DNA of 64,000 nucleotides from Paraspadella gotoi (taxonomy: Eukaryota > Chaetognatha), in assembly GCA_051294375.1 (NCBI GenBank), contig CM119264.1, positions 27,830,353-27,894,352 on the forward strand. The letters are read 5' to 3'. The notes under the pieces are model-generated. The model was given only the letters and a program-made list of their open reading frames with translations, made no database searches and was not told the DNA's origin. The translations under genes and the position numbers were made by a program. Positions 12,301 to 22,574 of the stretch are shown here, in pieces. The number at the start of each line of letters is the position of its first letter. Position 1 is the stretch's first letter.

Positions 12301-12491
12301 ATCCGTCCAGCTATGAGAGCGACGACAACGACAACGTCAGCGTCAGCATGAGTTCCTCCATCGGAGGAACCAACGGACTCAAAAACAACAACAACAATAA
12401 CAACAGCAGCGGCAGCGGCAGCGCGGGCGGCAGCAGTAAAAAGTCCGGGGGACAAAAGAAAGGCGGCGGATCGAAAGGATCGAAGAAGTGA
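9043..12491 (+). CDS. Single-pass membrane protein, three exons (about 229 aa)
   Basis: Proposed model: join(9043..9306, 11608..11779, 12238..12491), 690 nt in all, ending in TGA. The ATG lies in a perfect Kozak context (cccaccATGG). Exon 1 encodes a Ser-rich N-terminus with a potential N-glycosylation site (NAS, residues 15-17), an acidic/aromatic stretch (FYAYYDFDSELD), and one transmembrane helix (about residues 52-75, LNLLMVAGIVAGIIAFF) followed by a Cys cluster (CCTCVCTC) that could be palmitoylated. Exon 2 encodes a hydrophilic segment (LSDEEVERWNSQMRVIEPYC). Exon 3 encodes Gly/Ser repeats, a YESDDNDN acidic patch, an Asn run and a Lys-rich tail ending SKGSKK. Junction phases agree (0, then 1) and every intron is GT-AG (CAG/GTGCGA..CATAG; GCGG/GTGAGG..CACCAG). 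No family is recognised. A cell-surface protein with a short outside and a cytoplasmic tail is inferred from topology only. Confidence 0.7.
9307..11607. other. Intron 1 of the membrane protein gene
   Basis: 2.3 kb, AT-rich. It contains a (CT)n tract (about 9576-9680) and a GACC/GACA tandem repeat (10294-10363). No embedded gene is supported. Confidence 0.55.
10294..10363. repeat. (GACC)n/GACA tandem repeat
   Basis: Four-base GACC units are interrupted every third unit by GACA, giving a higher-order period of about 16 bp. Confidence 0.85.
11608..11779 (+). CDS. Membrane protein gene, exon 2
   Basis: A pyrimidine tract and TAG acceptor precede ACC CAA ACA CCC. The frame is open for 57 codons and ends GCG G/GTGAGG in phase 1. 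Its composition (charged, with Trp and Cys) is unlike the surrounding AT-rich DNA. It includes LSDEEVERWNSQ and a low-complexity Ala run at the end. Confidence 0.6.
12238..12491 (+). CDS. Membrane protein gene, terminal exon
   Basis: The acceptor CCCACCAG is followed by a frame that joins exon 2 in phase 1 and runs 84 codons to TGA at 12489-12491. The encoded Gly/Ser/Asn/Lys-rich tail is low complexity but keeps one frame and ends cleanly in SKGSKK. Confidence 0.6.
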
Positions 12492-12532
12492 TGTGTCCTT
12501 TTTATTTATGTTCATTTGGGGATGTGCAACTC

Positions 12533-12569
12533 TGATTCCTGTTAAAACATTTCTCTCGGTTCTCTCGGT

Positions 12570-12613
<44 letters not shown>

Positions 12614-12661
12614 CTGGATTTCCTGTTATAAATTCTCTCGGTGCTCTTCTCCCCTCCTCTT

Positions 12662-12710
<49 letters not shown>

Positions 12711-12733
12711 CCTGTTTAAAATTCTCTCGGTGC

Positions 12734-12776
<43 letters not shown>

Positions 12777-12908
12777 TCTCTTGATTCTTTCGTTACAATT
12801 AAAATTTTCTTATCTCGGTGCTTCTCTCTTCATCTCTCCTCGCCTCTCTCTCTCTCTCTCTGATTCTTGTTTTAAAACTTTCTCTCGTGCTCTCTCTCAT
12901 CTCTTCTT

Positions 12909-12985
<77 letters not shown>

Positions 12986-13059
12986 TGATTCCTGTTTAAA
13001 ACTTCTCTCGGTGCTTCTCGCTCTCTCTCTCATTCTCTCTCTCTCTCTCTCCTCTCTCT

Positions 13060-13090
<31 letters not shown>

Positions 13091-13095
13091 GTCGA
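12533..13095. repeat. Composite minisatellite: conserved leader plus (CT)n
   Basis: Six units each start with a variant of GATTCCTGTTTAAAACT followed by TCTCTCGGTGC and then a (CT)n run of variable length. Leaders lie near 12533, 12616, 12709, 12782, 12860 and 12986. The array begins about 40 bp after the stop codon of the membrane protein gene, so it may lie in its 3' UTR. Confidence 0.75.
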
Positions 13096-13109
13096 AAGTG
13101 CAACGTGCA

Positions 13110-14330
13110 TGTAAATCTTCGACGGAGACAAACATTCCATTTTAATCGCGCTTTTTTATACAGAATGGTTTATAACAAACTAAATCTTTTGTGTCGACAA
13201 AATTTACAACGACTGTTAACTTTTCACTTTTATTTATAATAGTTTTTTTTTCAGTATTTCGTCAGTATTTCTTTTTTAATCAACGGAGGATAAACATTGC
13301 AAGAATTATTAATACTTTAACTCTATTCAATATAATTTTCATAACATTTCGTTTTTTTACCCTAAAGAACGTAGTCTTCCATAAAATAAATGTCTCTTAA
13401 CATTAAGAAATAATTATATTTAAAAAAAGATAATTATGCAGTACGATCAGCGTTATCCAATTTTAATTCTTTATTAATTTACTCTGCGTTTTATACATAA
13501 AGCTGCATGTTTTACGGGATATATAGATATTATATATTCCGACTTTTAATTTTGACAGTTTTTTTTTATCTATTTGCCAAACGAGGAAACGAAGAAAGAA
13601 CTAAAAGTAAAAGTAAAGTGCATCGCTTATCACTTTTTAACATGATTTATTTCCTGCATTTTGGATCTGTCATCGAGAACTTGTTTCCCCCCCCCTGGCC
13701 AACCCCCCCCCCACACCTCCCCCCTCTTTAAAAAAAAAAGAGCAACGCACACACGCTGATCTCATTTTCGTCGCACAGTTTTTGTTTTTGTTTGATTGAC
13801 GTTCGTGACCGAAAAGCTCGAATCTTTCATATTGCATCGCATTTTCATTGCATTTTCATTGCATTTTGCTTCCATTTGCATCTCTTGCTTCCTAAATTGT
13901 TTCCTTCTCATTCCTATCATCAATTTTTATTTGTATCTTTTTTCTTTGTTGAATAAAAAGTTGAAAATTAAATTGTGACTATAGTTTTTTCTTTTTTTTT
14001 AGGGAGAGTGATGACAATCATTTATGCAATGCGAATAAGTTACTTATTCTCAAAAAGGCAAGGGTTTTTATCGGATAAAAATCAATAAAACTACAAAAGC
14101 TAAATCTACTAAATCAAAATCTACTGAATCTCAGAGTCAGTCTAATCAATAAAAATCTGGGAAATTTACTAAATCTAAATCTACTTAATATTTTGAACCA
14201 AATTTAAATGTAATGAATCTGATTCTATTAAATCAAAATCTACTACTGTAAATTTGAATCTACTAAATCTAAATATGCTAATATTTATATGATAAATTTA
14301 AATCCACTAAATCTAAATCTAAATCTTCAT
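13110..14330. other. AT-rich gene-free stretch with AATCTACTAAATC repeats
   Basis: No gene is supported. Poly-C runs lie at about 13687-13713. From about 14090 to 14330 there is a degenerate tandem repeat of AATCTACTAAATCTAA-like units. Confidence 0.55.
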
Positions 14331-14454
14331 CCTCATCCTCATCAAATTAGTTTGGACAGAAATGGTCGTTAGAGCGCCTGTCTTTTGGAGACCAACAAAT
14401 TTTCAACTCTGAAAGAAAAAACTTGGCATCTTGAAGGTCATTTTAATTCAGTTC

Positions 14455-14756
<302 letters not shown>

Positions 14757-15253
14757 CAACAAATCCGTCGGAAACAAATTCGGTATTTTTCTTTATTATT
14801 CGAATTCACTCAATTTTCAAGAAAAAAATTTGTATATTAAATTCAGAAAATGACGAAAAATCGATTTCAATCATCGTTATTATCATGTCATAATCATAAT
14901 TATATCATAACAATAGATATTCTATTTTTTCACATCCATTTCAGCTAAGAAAAAAATTCTCATCAAATTATTTTTGCGCTTAAATATTTGGTAACTTTTG
15001 TCACCAAATCGTTTTAGGTTTGTGGAAAAATTAAAATGCAGTGTAGTTTACTTACCATCTACTTTTCTTTCTCCCCACTTACTACCCATTTCCTTTCTCA
15101 ACCCTCTCTCTCTCTCTCTCTCTCTCCATCTAACCTCCCTCTCTCCTTCACTCGCTCTCTGTTTTCCCAAGCTTTTAAAGAAAATCCATGAATCGTTTTT
15201 TTTAATATTCCGGAAAATCACCCGCGGGAATTTCTTTACTCTGACATCCAAAT

Positions 15254-15460
15254 TAGAGACAAATGAATGAATGAATAAATACATGAACCAATGAATGAAC
15301 GAATGAATTTAAAAATTTAGTAATTGAAGGAATTAATTAATGAATGATTGAAAAAAGAATGAATTACCTAATGAATAAATGCGAGGATAATTAATTAAAT
15401 GATGAAATTAAAGATAAGATGAAGGAATGAGAGAAGTCGAGGAATAAATAATTTATCACT
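15254..15460. repeat. Degenerate (GAAT)n tract
   Basis: Imperfect ATGAATGAATGAATAAA-type units with scattered substitutions. No coding signal. Confidence 0.65.
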
Positions 15461-15645
15461 TAAAAAATCTGCCGTCAAATTTAAGTCGAGTAATCTGAAA
15501 GCGTCAACTCATTAGGAAAAAGGAATTAGAGAGAGAGAGAGAGAGAGAGAAGAGGAAGATGAGATGATGGAGAGAGAGATAGATAGCTGAGAGAGATGAG
15601 GAGACTGAGGAGAGGAGAGGAGCAGAGAGACGCTTCATTTTCCAG

Positions 15646-15737
15646 CCAAACTCCGATATATATCGTTTTTTTCTTTCTCCTGGAGACGACAATTTTTTTC
15701 TCCGAACCCGATGTTACCCTGACACCCCGAAGCGGTT

Positions 15738-15770
<33 letters not shown>

Positions 15771-15849
15771 GCCTCCGCCGCCGGGAAAATGGAAAAATGG
15801 ATTCTTCCATCGACTAATGGAGTTCATTAGTTTATTTTCGCGCACCTGA
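15646..15849 (+). CDS. Possible terminal exon with a poly-proline tract
   Basis: After the acceptor-like CATTTTCCAG, a frame of 67 codons runs PNSDIYRFFLSPGDDNFF.. through a Pro run interrupted by one Gln (codons of (CCG/CCT)n), then GKWKNGFFHRLMEF to TGA. The trinucleotide repeat could be coincidental, and the opposite strand is also open as poly-Arg/Gly. No partner exon or family is recognised. Confidence 0.25.
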
Positions 15850-16495
15850 CTTCGACGGTCGATGGGAAAAGTGGGACTCTTGGGGTGAGAGGTGAGAATT
15901 GTGAAAAGTTTTTTGTGTGAGGGAGGAAGTGATACAATTAGAGTGAGGGGGGCGATAGCGTGTCTGTGAGCGATTGTCATCGTTGGAATTTAAAAGGGTT
16001 TTGTTAGTTGGTGAGACCAATTTCAAAATGAGAAGGAACCAGATGCAGCTTCGTTTTTCTCTTGATGTCAAAAATATTTTTGTCACCATTTGAAAAAAAC
16101 CGTCGAGTATTCGTCACGAAATTTGTGAACGTTCAATGAAGCCGGTGACTCTTCAGTGAGACGACTAACGCTTAACATCAAGTTTTTTTTCACTCTTTAG
16201 TGAAACGCGTCATGAAAGAATTTTCTGAATTCTTAATCTTATTGTGAAATATTTAACCTTCGCATGATTAATACAATTTTATCGAAGGATCGAAAGATTT
16301 ATTGTTGATCGTAAAAAAAATCGGAGTGGAAGATAAAAGGTGAAAATAAAAAGAAGAAATAAATCCTGAAATAAAATCAGAAAAACTCGTGACATAAGAT
16401 TAAGAAGTGGAAATAAAAAAAATGAAGAAAAAAGAAACTTCGGATGGAGGGAAGATAATAAATGAGATTATAGATTAAGAAGAGATGAGGAAGAG

Positions 16496-16780
16496 ATGAG
16501 GAAGAGAAGAGAAGAGAAGAGAAGAGAAGAGAAGAGAGCGAGAAGAGAGAAGACAAAGATTTAAGACAAGCAAGACAAAGACAAGACCAAGACAAGGACA
16601 AGATAAGACCAGATGAGACAGACAAGATAAGACAAGAGCAGACAGACAAGACAAGACAAGACAAGACCAAGAACAAGACAAGACAAGACAAGACGACAGA
16701 CAAGAGACAAGACAACGACGAAGACAAGACAATACAGCAGACAAGACCAAGACAAGACAAAACAAAACAAGACAAGAGAA
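16496..16780. repeat. (GAAGA)n and (CAAGA)n purine-rich tract
   Basis: Five-base AGAAG units (16499-16535) pass into about 200 bp of ACAAG/ACCAAG units. The minus-strand frames through it are low-complexity Leu/Ser/Cys/Val and not coding. Confidence 0.85.
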
Positions 16781-17144
16781 ATAAGAAAAGAAGGGAGGAG
16801 GAAAAAAGACCAATGAAAAAAAAAGAAAAGCCTTCATACACAAACTAAGTATGTTCAAAATGTATGTAAAGTTTAAAGTCATTCTTTAAAATCATAAATC
16901 AGTAAAGTAAAAAAGAATCAGAATTAAAAACCACATCAGTGGGATAAGTGACTCAAAAAAGAAGGAAGTTGAAAAACGTACAAAAATGGGTTAAAAATGA
17001 AAAGCGTTAAAATGAGATGGGAGGAGCAGAAGAAAAAATGGGTTGAAGGAGGAGACAAAAAATGGAGAGAAAGAAAAAGTCGATTCGTCTTCTTGTTCGT
17101 CGCTTCGTCACTTTAAGGGTTGTGAAAATCACCGTGACAAAGAA

Positions 17145-17145
<1 letters not shown>

Positions 17146-17203
<58 letters not shown>
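17146..17203. repeat. (GA)n microsatellite
   Basis: About 29 GA repeats, ending just upstream of a copy of the dispersed repeat at 17226. Confidence 0.95.
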
Positions 17204-17207
<4 letters not shown>

Positions 17208-17225
17208 AAGTCTATGAGATTGGTA

Positions 17226-17575
17226 TTACAAGTTTACAACCAATATAAAAATTATCCATTCAATAAAAAGATAAGCTACCAGCTTCCGACTTTTCACAGG
17301 CGATGGCAGTTAAGTTCCGCTTTCCCTTTTCAATATTAGTAAAATATCCGGACTCCCAAAATATTTGAATTAATTCTCTCTTACAGTCTAGCTTATTAGT
17401 TCGCAGAGCATCTGACTCATCTATCAATGAACTGTTTTAATTGTAATATAAAAGGACCACACCCTTAAGTAATAAATTTTACTCTAAAATTGTACTAGCA
17501 TCTAAATACAAGAAGTTGACTGCTATTAAATTGGTTTAACCAATTTAATAATTATCCATTTATTTTAGTAATAAA
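17226..17575 (+). repeat. Dispersed repeat (ACCAATATAAAAATTATCC family), two partial copies
   Basis: 17226-17280 contains ACAACCAATATAAAAATTATCC and ATAAGCTACC. 17529-17575 has the related AATTGGTTTAACCAATT hairpin followed by ATTATCCATT. The intervening part shares a segment ending AAATACAAGAAG with 60517-60550. The same family recurs at 46558, 51618, 59546, 60289, 60559 and 60770. Confidence 0.65.
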
Positions 17576-18005
17576 CTCTGAATTTTCCGTAAATATTTAC
17601 CTCGAATAAATAACTTGGTTACTTTACTCTTTTGAATCCCCATCGCTGCCTTTTCAAAAATAAGTTTTCCTTGCAAACACTTTACAGACGACAATGAATT
17701 GTCTTTCGCAAAGGAGTTAATATAAAAACCAAGTGTCGGCATCTAGCGGATTTGGCGGCTTTTTTTTAAAATTGGAGCGTCTTCCTTAATTTCCTCCTCC
17801 TCCTCTTCCTCCTCCCCTCCTCTTCTTACTCATCCAGATCCAATCATCCTCGTTTCATTTGCATTTTTACCCACAAGAGTAAGTGATTCAAAAAGAGAGG
17901 AGGAGAAAGAACAAGAGTAAAGGGAAGCGACCGGCGGAAGATGAAGTAAAATAATCGTAGTAAGGAGGAATGAATTCAATATCTCTCTCTCTCTCTCTCT
18001 CTCTC

Positions 18006-18373
18006 NNNNNNNNNNNNNNNNNNNNNNNNNNNNNNNNNNNNNNNNNNNNNNNNNNNNNNNNNNNNNNNNNNNNNNNNNNNNNNNNNNNNNNNNNNNNNNN
18101 NNNNNNNNNNNNNNNNNNNNNNNNNNNNNNNNNNNNNNNNNNNNNNNNNNNNNNNNNNNNNNNNNNNNNNNNNNNNNNNNNNNNNNNNNNNNNNNNNNNN
18201 NNNNNNNNNNNNNNNNNNNNNNNNNNNNNNNNNNNNNNNNNNNNNNNNNNNNNNNNNNNNNNNNNNNNNNNNNNNNNNNNNNNNNNNNNNNNNNNNNNNN
18301 NNNNNNNNNNNNNNNNNNNNNNNNNNNNNNNNNNNNNNNNNNNNNNNNNNNNNNNNNNNNNNNNNNNNNNNNN
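18006..18373. other. 368-N assembly gap inside (CT)n
   Basis: Flanked by CTCTCTC on both sides. The gap falls in a long CT microsatellite. Confidence 1.
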
Positions 18374-18535
18374 TCTCTCTCGTTCTCCTGTATAAAATTC
18401 ATCTAATTATTTGGCCTGATTGTCGGAAATGAATCCACAGACGGTCTATGGATTGAGCTGTGCTTTAGTTAAGTATATATTTATGTATCCATTTATCTCT
18501 ATATATTAATTAATTTGTTTTCAGTAACTATACAT

Positions 18536-18536
<1 letters not shown>

Positions 18537-18634
<98 letters not shown>

Positions 18635-18652
18635 TTTTATTTATTTATTTAA
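18537..18652. repeat. (TTTA)n microsatellite
   Basis: About 28 tandem TTTA units, interrupted once. Confidence 0.95.
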
Positions 18653-18791
18653 CATTAAACGCCTTCACCTTATCCTCGGTTCTCCTTATTTTTTCCTATA
18701 TTTGTTTATTTCTTTTTATTTTCTTTGCTCTCCCATAAGCCGAGAGAGACTTTTACCCATGACCTCCACTTTTTCACTTTCCTCCCCCCAG

Positions 18792-18868
18792 GGGTCAGGG
18801 CGTGATCCCGAAGGCGTCCCACTCCCGAGGGTGGAGGGCGTGACATTTCGGGTGGTAAAAGCTGTGTT
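18792..18868 (+). CDS. Exon-like fragment truncated by a gap
   Basis: A strong acceptor (CTTTCCTCCCCCCAG) precedes an open, GC-rich frame reading GSGRDPEGVPLPRVEGVTF and then RVVKAV, cut by the N run at 18869. The composition differs from the surrounding AT-rich DNA. The family is not recognised, and the other strand is also open. Confidence 0.3.
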
Positions 18869-18998
18869 NNNNNNNNNNNNNNNNNNNNNNNNNNNNNNNN
18901 NNNNNNNNNNNNNNNNNNNNNNNNNNNNNNNNNNNNNNNNNNNNNNNNNNNNNNNNNNNNNNNNNNNNNNNNNNNNNNNNNNNNNNNNNNNNNNNNNN
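18869..18998. other. 130-N assembly gap
   Basis: N run. It truncates the exon-like fragment on its left. Confidence 1.
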
Positions 18999-19278
18999 TT
19001 TTTTTTTCACTGGAGGCTTTTTTTTTTGGTTGACGATGTCGTGTCGCGCCAGTTTTATTAGTTTGGCAAAATAAAAATTATCTTTTGAAAATACATGAGA
19101 CATCTTACAATAAGAATAAAAGATCATGTTGATTTTGCGTCAAGGTTACTTCGATATTTGATTGTTTGATTGTTTAAAACTTTAAATATTTATCAGTATA
19201 ATTGACCAACGGAAGTGAAACTACCGTTCGGGGTAAACGTATTAATTAATGTGATATTTTGTCAGTGTCAAACTATTT

Positions 19279-19623
19279 TCTCTCTCTCTCCCTCTCTTCC
19301 TCTCTCCCTCTCTCCCTCATTCTCTCTCTCTCCCTCTCTCTCTCTCTCTCCATCTCCCCTACTGGATTCAACTGCACGTCTTCCGTTTGATTCTTTGACC
19401 TCTTTTTTCCCCTCACGTTATTTTTTCCTTCCTTTTTTCCTTTTTATCTCTTTTCATTTGAGGCTGAATTTTCCCAGTCTTTTTTTCTTCAAGATTCAGT
19501 GAAAACATATTTCAAGAAGAAAAAATGTTGAATATAAAAAGAAACTTTCTTTTTATCTTTCTTTCTCTCGTGGGAAGAAGAGAAGGCTGGAATCGTACTA
19601 GGGGGTTTTATCCGATTTCAAAA

Positions 19624-19659
<36 letters not shown>

Positions 19660-19903
19660 NNNNNNNNNNNNNNNNNNNNNNNNNNNNNNNNNNNNNNNNN
19701 NNNNNNNNNNNNNNNNNNNNNNNNNNNNNNNNNNNNNNNNNNNNNNNNNNNNNNNNNNNNNNNNNNNNNNNNNNNNNNNNNNNNNNNNNNNNNNNNNNNN
19801 NNNNNNNNNNNNNNNNNNNNNNNNNNNNNNNNNNNNNNNNNNNNNNNNNNNNNNNNNNNNNNNNNNNNNNNNNNNNNNNNNNNNNNNNNNNNNNNNNNNN
19901 NNN

Positions 19904-19936
<33 letters not shown>
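19279..19936. repeat. (CT)n tracts and 244-N gap, with (GA)n beyond the gap
   Basis: CT tracts at 19279-19350 and 19628-19659 run into N (19660-19903). Sequence resumes as (AG)n (19904-19936), so the repeat strand switches across the gap. Confidence 0.9.
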
Positions 19937-19939
<3 letters not shown>

Positions 19940-20034
19940 ATAGTTTAATCATACTTTATATAACTGAAGGTAAAATTATTAAAATTATAACATTTCGCTT
20001 TTCTATTCGTCATCACCAAACCTGCGGGATGATT

Positions 20035-20175
20035 TTAATTCTTCAATCCTCACTTCTCAGTCCTCACTCTTTATTCTTCAATCCTCACTTCTCAGTCCTC
20101 ACTCTTTATTCTTCAATCCTCACTTCTCAGTCTTCACTCTTTATTCTTCAGTCCTCACTCTTCACTTTTCACTCT
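20035..20175. repeat. 35-bp minisatellite
   Basis: About three and a half copies of a 35-bp unit that begins ATTCTTCAATCCTCACTTC. Copies are nearly identical, with one T/C difference in the third. Confidence 0.9.
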
Positions 20176-20799
20176 CAATTACTAAATTCTAAGCCATGTT
20201 TCAGACAGTCTTAGCGCCTAAGCGACAACCTTCCTCATTCAACAGATCTTCAGCTTTTAATATATACTAGTTTCCTCCGGTTCCTCCCTTTGACAAGAAC
20301 GAGGACCATTTCTCAGAAATGCGGAATCGCCAATGCATTTCAAAGAGACTCTCTCGAGTCTCTCTTCCTCTTCAGTCTTCACGTTAGACATTAAAACTTT
20401 AGCGGCAGCTGACGCCACGAGCGCTGCTCCGCCGCGGCTGTACCACGACATTCGATCTATACTATACCTTATCGTCATGTTTAACGTTAAGTATTCGCCA
20501 TTTTCTGCACAGTGCACACCGTCATTGGATTTGTTTTAATTTAGTAGAATGTTTTGAAGTCTGTTATTCGACCCTATATAGTCTATACTAAAAAACCGCG
20601 AGGGTTACAGAACCCATACTTCAGACGTCATCTTTTCCCATAGCGGATAATTTTCAGCACACAGGGTCCCACTCTACAGTCGCCAATTACCACCGGAATC
20701 AGACCACATCAAAACAATTCGACCACACCTGCGTCCACAGTCGGTTTTTTTCTTCTCCGCCTTCGATGCATCAACACAACAGTCCCCGTCACTCCTGGC

Positions 20800-21856
20800 A
20801 CCTTTATCCTTTCCTCAAATATCGCGCCCTTCTCAGGTGCCGCCTCTTTCTCTCTCCTCAGGTGCCTCGCCTTTCTCCCTTTCTCAGGTTCTGCGCTTTG
20901 CACAAGTGCCACCCCTCTCTTCTTTCCTCAATTGGCGCGCCTTGCTCAGGTGCCGCGCCTTTCTCCTTTTCTCAGGTGCCACTCTTTTCTCCCTTTCTCA
21001 GTTGCTGCGATTTGCTCAGGTGCTACCCCTCTTCCTTCCCTCAAGTGGTGCGCCTTTCTTATTTTTCTCAGTGCCTCTTCCTTTTCTTTCTCAGGTGCAC
21101 GCGCTTTTGCTCAGGTGCCTGCCCTCTTCCTTCCGCTCGAAGTGGTGCGCCTTTCTTTTTTCTCAGTGCCTGGCTTCGCTTTCCTCCCTTTCTAGGTGCC
21201 GGCGCTTTGCTGCAGGTGACGCACCCCTCTTCCTTCCCTTCAAGTGGTGCGCCTTTTTATTTTTCTCAGGTGCCCTCCCTTTCTCCCTTTCGTCAGGTGC
21301 CCCGCTTTGCTCAGGTGGCCGCGCTCTTCTTCCGCATCAAGTTGGCGCCCTTTTCTTATTTTTCTCAGGGTGCTCTCCTTTCTCCGACCTTTCTCAGGGT
21401 GCCTGCGCATTTTGCTCAGGTGGTGCCGCCTCTTCCTTCCCTCAAGTGGTGCGCCTTCTCTTAGTCTTCTCAGGTGCCTCTCCTTTCTCCCTTTTGACGA
21501 GGTGCGAGCTTCTGCTCACGGTGCCGGCCCTCTTCCCTTCCAGTCAAGCTGGCGGCCGGCCTTTCTTATTCTTATCAGTGCCTCTCCTTTCTCCTTTCTC
21601 AGGTGCTTGGCTTTGCTCAGGTGGCCGTGCCCCTCTTCCTTCCCTCAAGTTGGTTGCGCCTTTCTTATTTTGCTCGGTGCCTCTCTTTCTGCCTTTACTC
21701 AGGTGCCGCGCTTTGCTAGGTGTGCCGGCACTCTAATCAATTCCTCAGTGGCAGCGCCTTTCTTATTTTCTCAGGTGCCTTCCTTTCTGCCTTTTCTCAG
21801 TGTGCCGGCGTTGCTCAGGTTGCGGCCTCTTCCTCCGCTCAGTGGTGGCGCCTTCC
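20800..21856. repeat. Satellite-like tandem array of about 101 bp
   Basis: The segment CTTCCTTCCCTCAAGTGG + TGCGCC recurs at about 20926, 21031, 21127, 21230, 21329, 21432, 21535, 21634, 21735 and 21827. That gives roughly ten units of 96-105 bp, each also carrying several TCAGGTGC motifs. All three + frames stay open for up to 299 codons, as Ser/Phe/Leu-rich text without domains. The open frames are a product of composition, not genes. Confidence 0.85.
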
Positions 21857-22027
21857 AAATGAATTTTTATGTTCGCCGTCACTCACATGCGATAAATCAA
21901 TTCCATCCATTCCCACTATTTTCTCCTTTTCTTTCTTTCTTTTTCTCCGTTGCCAACACCTGACCCCCGGCGATGACTGACGCTCCAAAAGTCTCGCCCC
22001 CCGACAGCAATTCAACGGCCGGTTTTC

Positions 22028-22032
<5 letters not shown>

Positions 22033-22062
<30 letters not shown>
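22033..22062. repeat. (CT)n microsatellite
   Basis: A short CT run downstream of the 101-bp array. The surrounding 21857-22330 has no supported gene. Confidence 0.8.
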
Positions 22063-22064
<2 letters not shown>

Positions 22065-22334
22065 CTTTTCCTTCCACGACTTCTCCTTTCCTTCCCGTCG
22101 CCTTTTGCTGCTGACAGAACCTGACCCACTTTTTTTTCGCTGGTTTGTTGAGTCGCGATTTTTTTTCTTGGAAAAAGTATGGAAGGTGGGTTAAGCGAAG
22201 CGGAATGATGCGATAGAAAGAAACGAGGTGAGGCACACGGGTGAGGCTGCTTCTTACTCTTCCTTTGTCTCCTTAGTTTGGTTTATTGTCTTTTCTCTAA
22301 TAATTTAGATTTTTATGGCATAGCGCGTTTTTTA

Positions 22335-22518
22335 AACGTCGGGGCCGAGATAGCTTATTTGTTAAATGAATGGGTAAAGGCGGTTTACGGCCGACCTCAC
22401 TCTTCACGCAGGTTAGGTAATAGGTTGGGATTGAACCAGGTACACAATGAGCCACCGGGTCACAACTGAAAGTCTCATGCTTATAGGCGGAGTGAACTTA
22501 GGCAATGCCTTTTAGTAG
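22335..22518 (-). mobile_element. tRNA-derived SINE, copy 1
   Basis: On the minus strand it reads ..CAGTTGTGACCCGGTGGCTCA.. followed by a GGTTCAATCCC box B, then GAGTGAGG and CGGCCGTAAACCG. These are shared with copies at 41716-41936 (+) and 58207-58434 (-). A GTGGCTCA box A-like element and GGTTCAATCCC box B mark an internal Pol III promoter from a tRNA. The 3' tail of this copy (ATTCATTTAACAAATAAGC) matches the dispersed repeat of this window, so it may be chimeric. Confidence 0.7.
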
Positions 22519-22574
22519 ATAATTTGATTTTCAATAAATGATCAGAGAATTCATTTTAGTTTTTTAATCAAGAT

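Noticed and set aside
20257-20517. 86-codon minus-strand frame
   Set aside because: Both strands are open over the same interval, and there is no Kozak, splice or family support.
20837-21736. Open frame of 299 codons, Phe/Ser/Leu-rich
   Set aside because: It lies wholly in the 101-bp tandem array; other frames are open too and there are no domains or splice signals.
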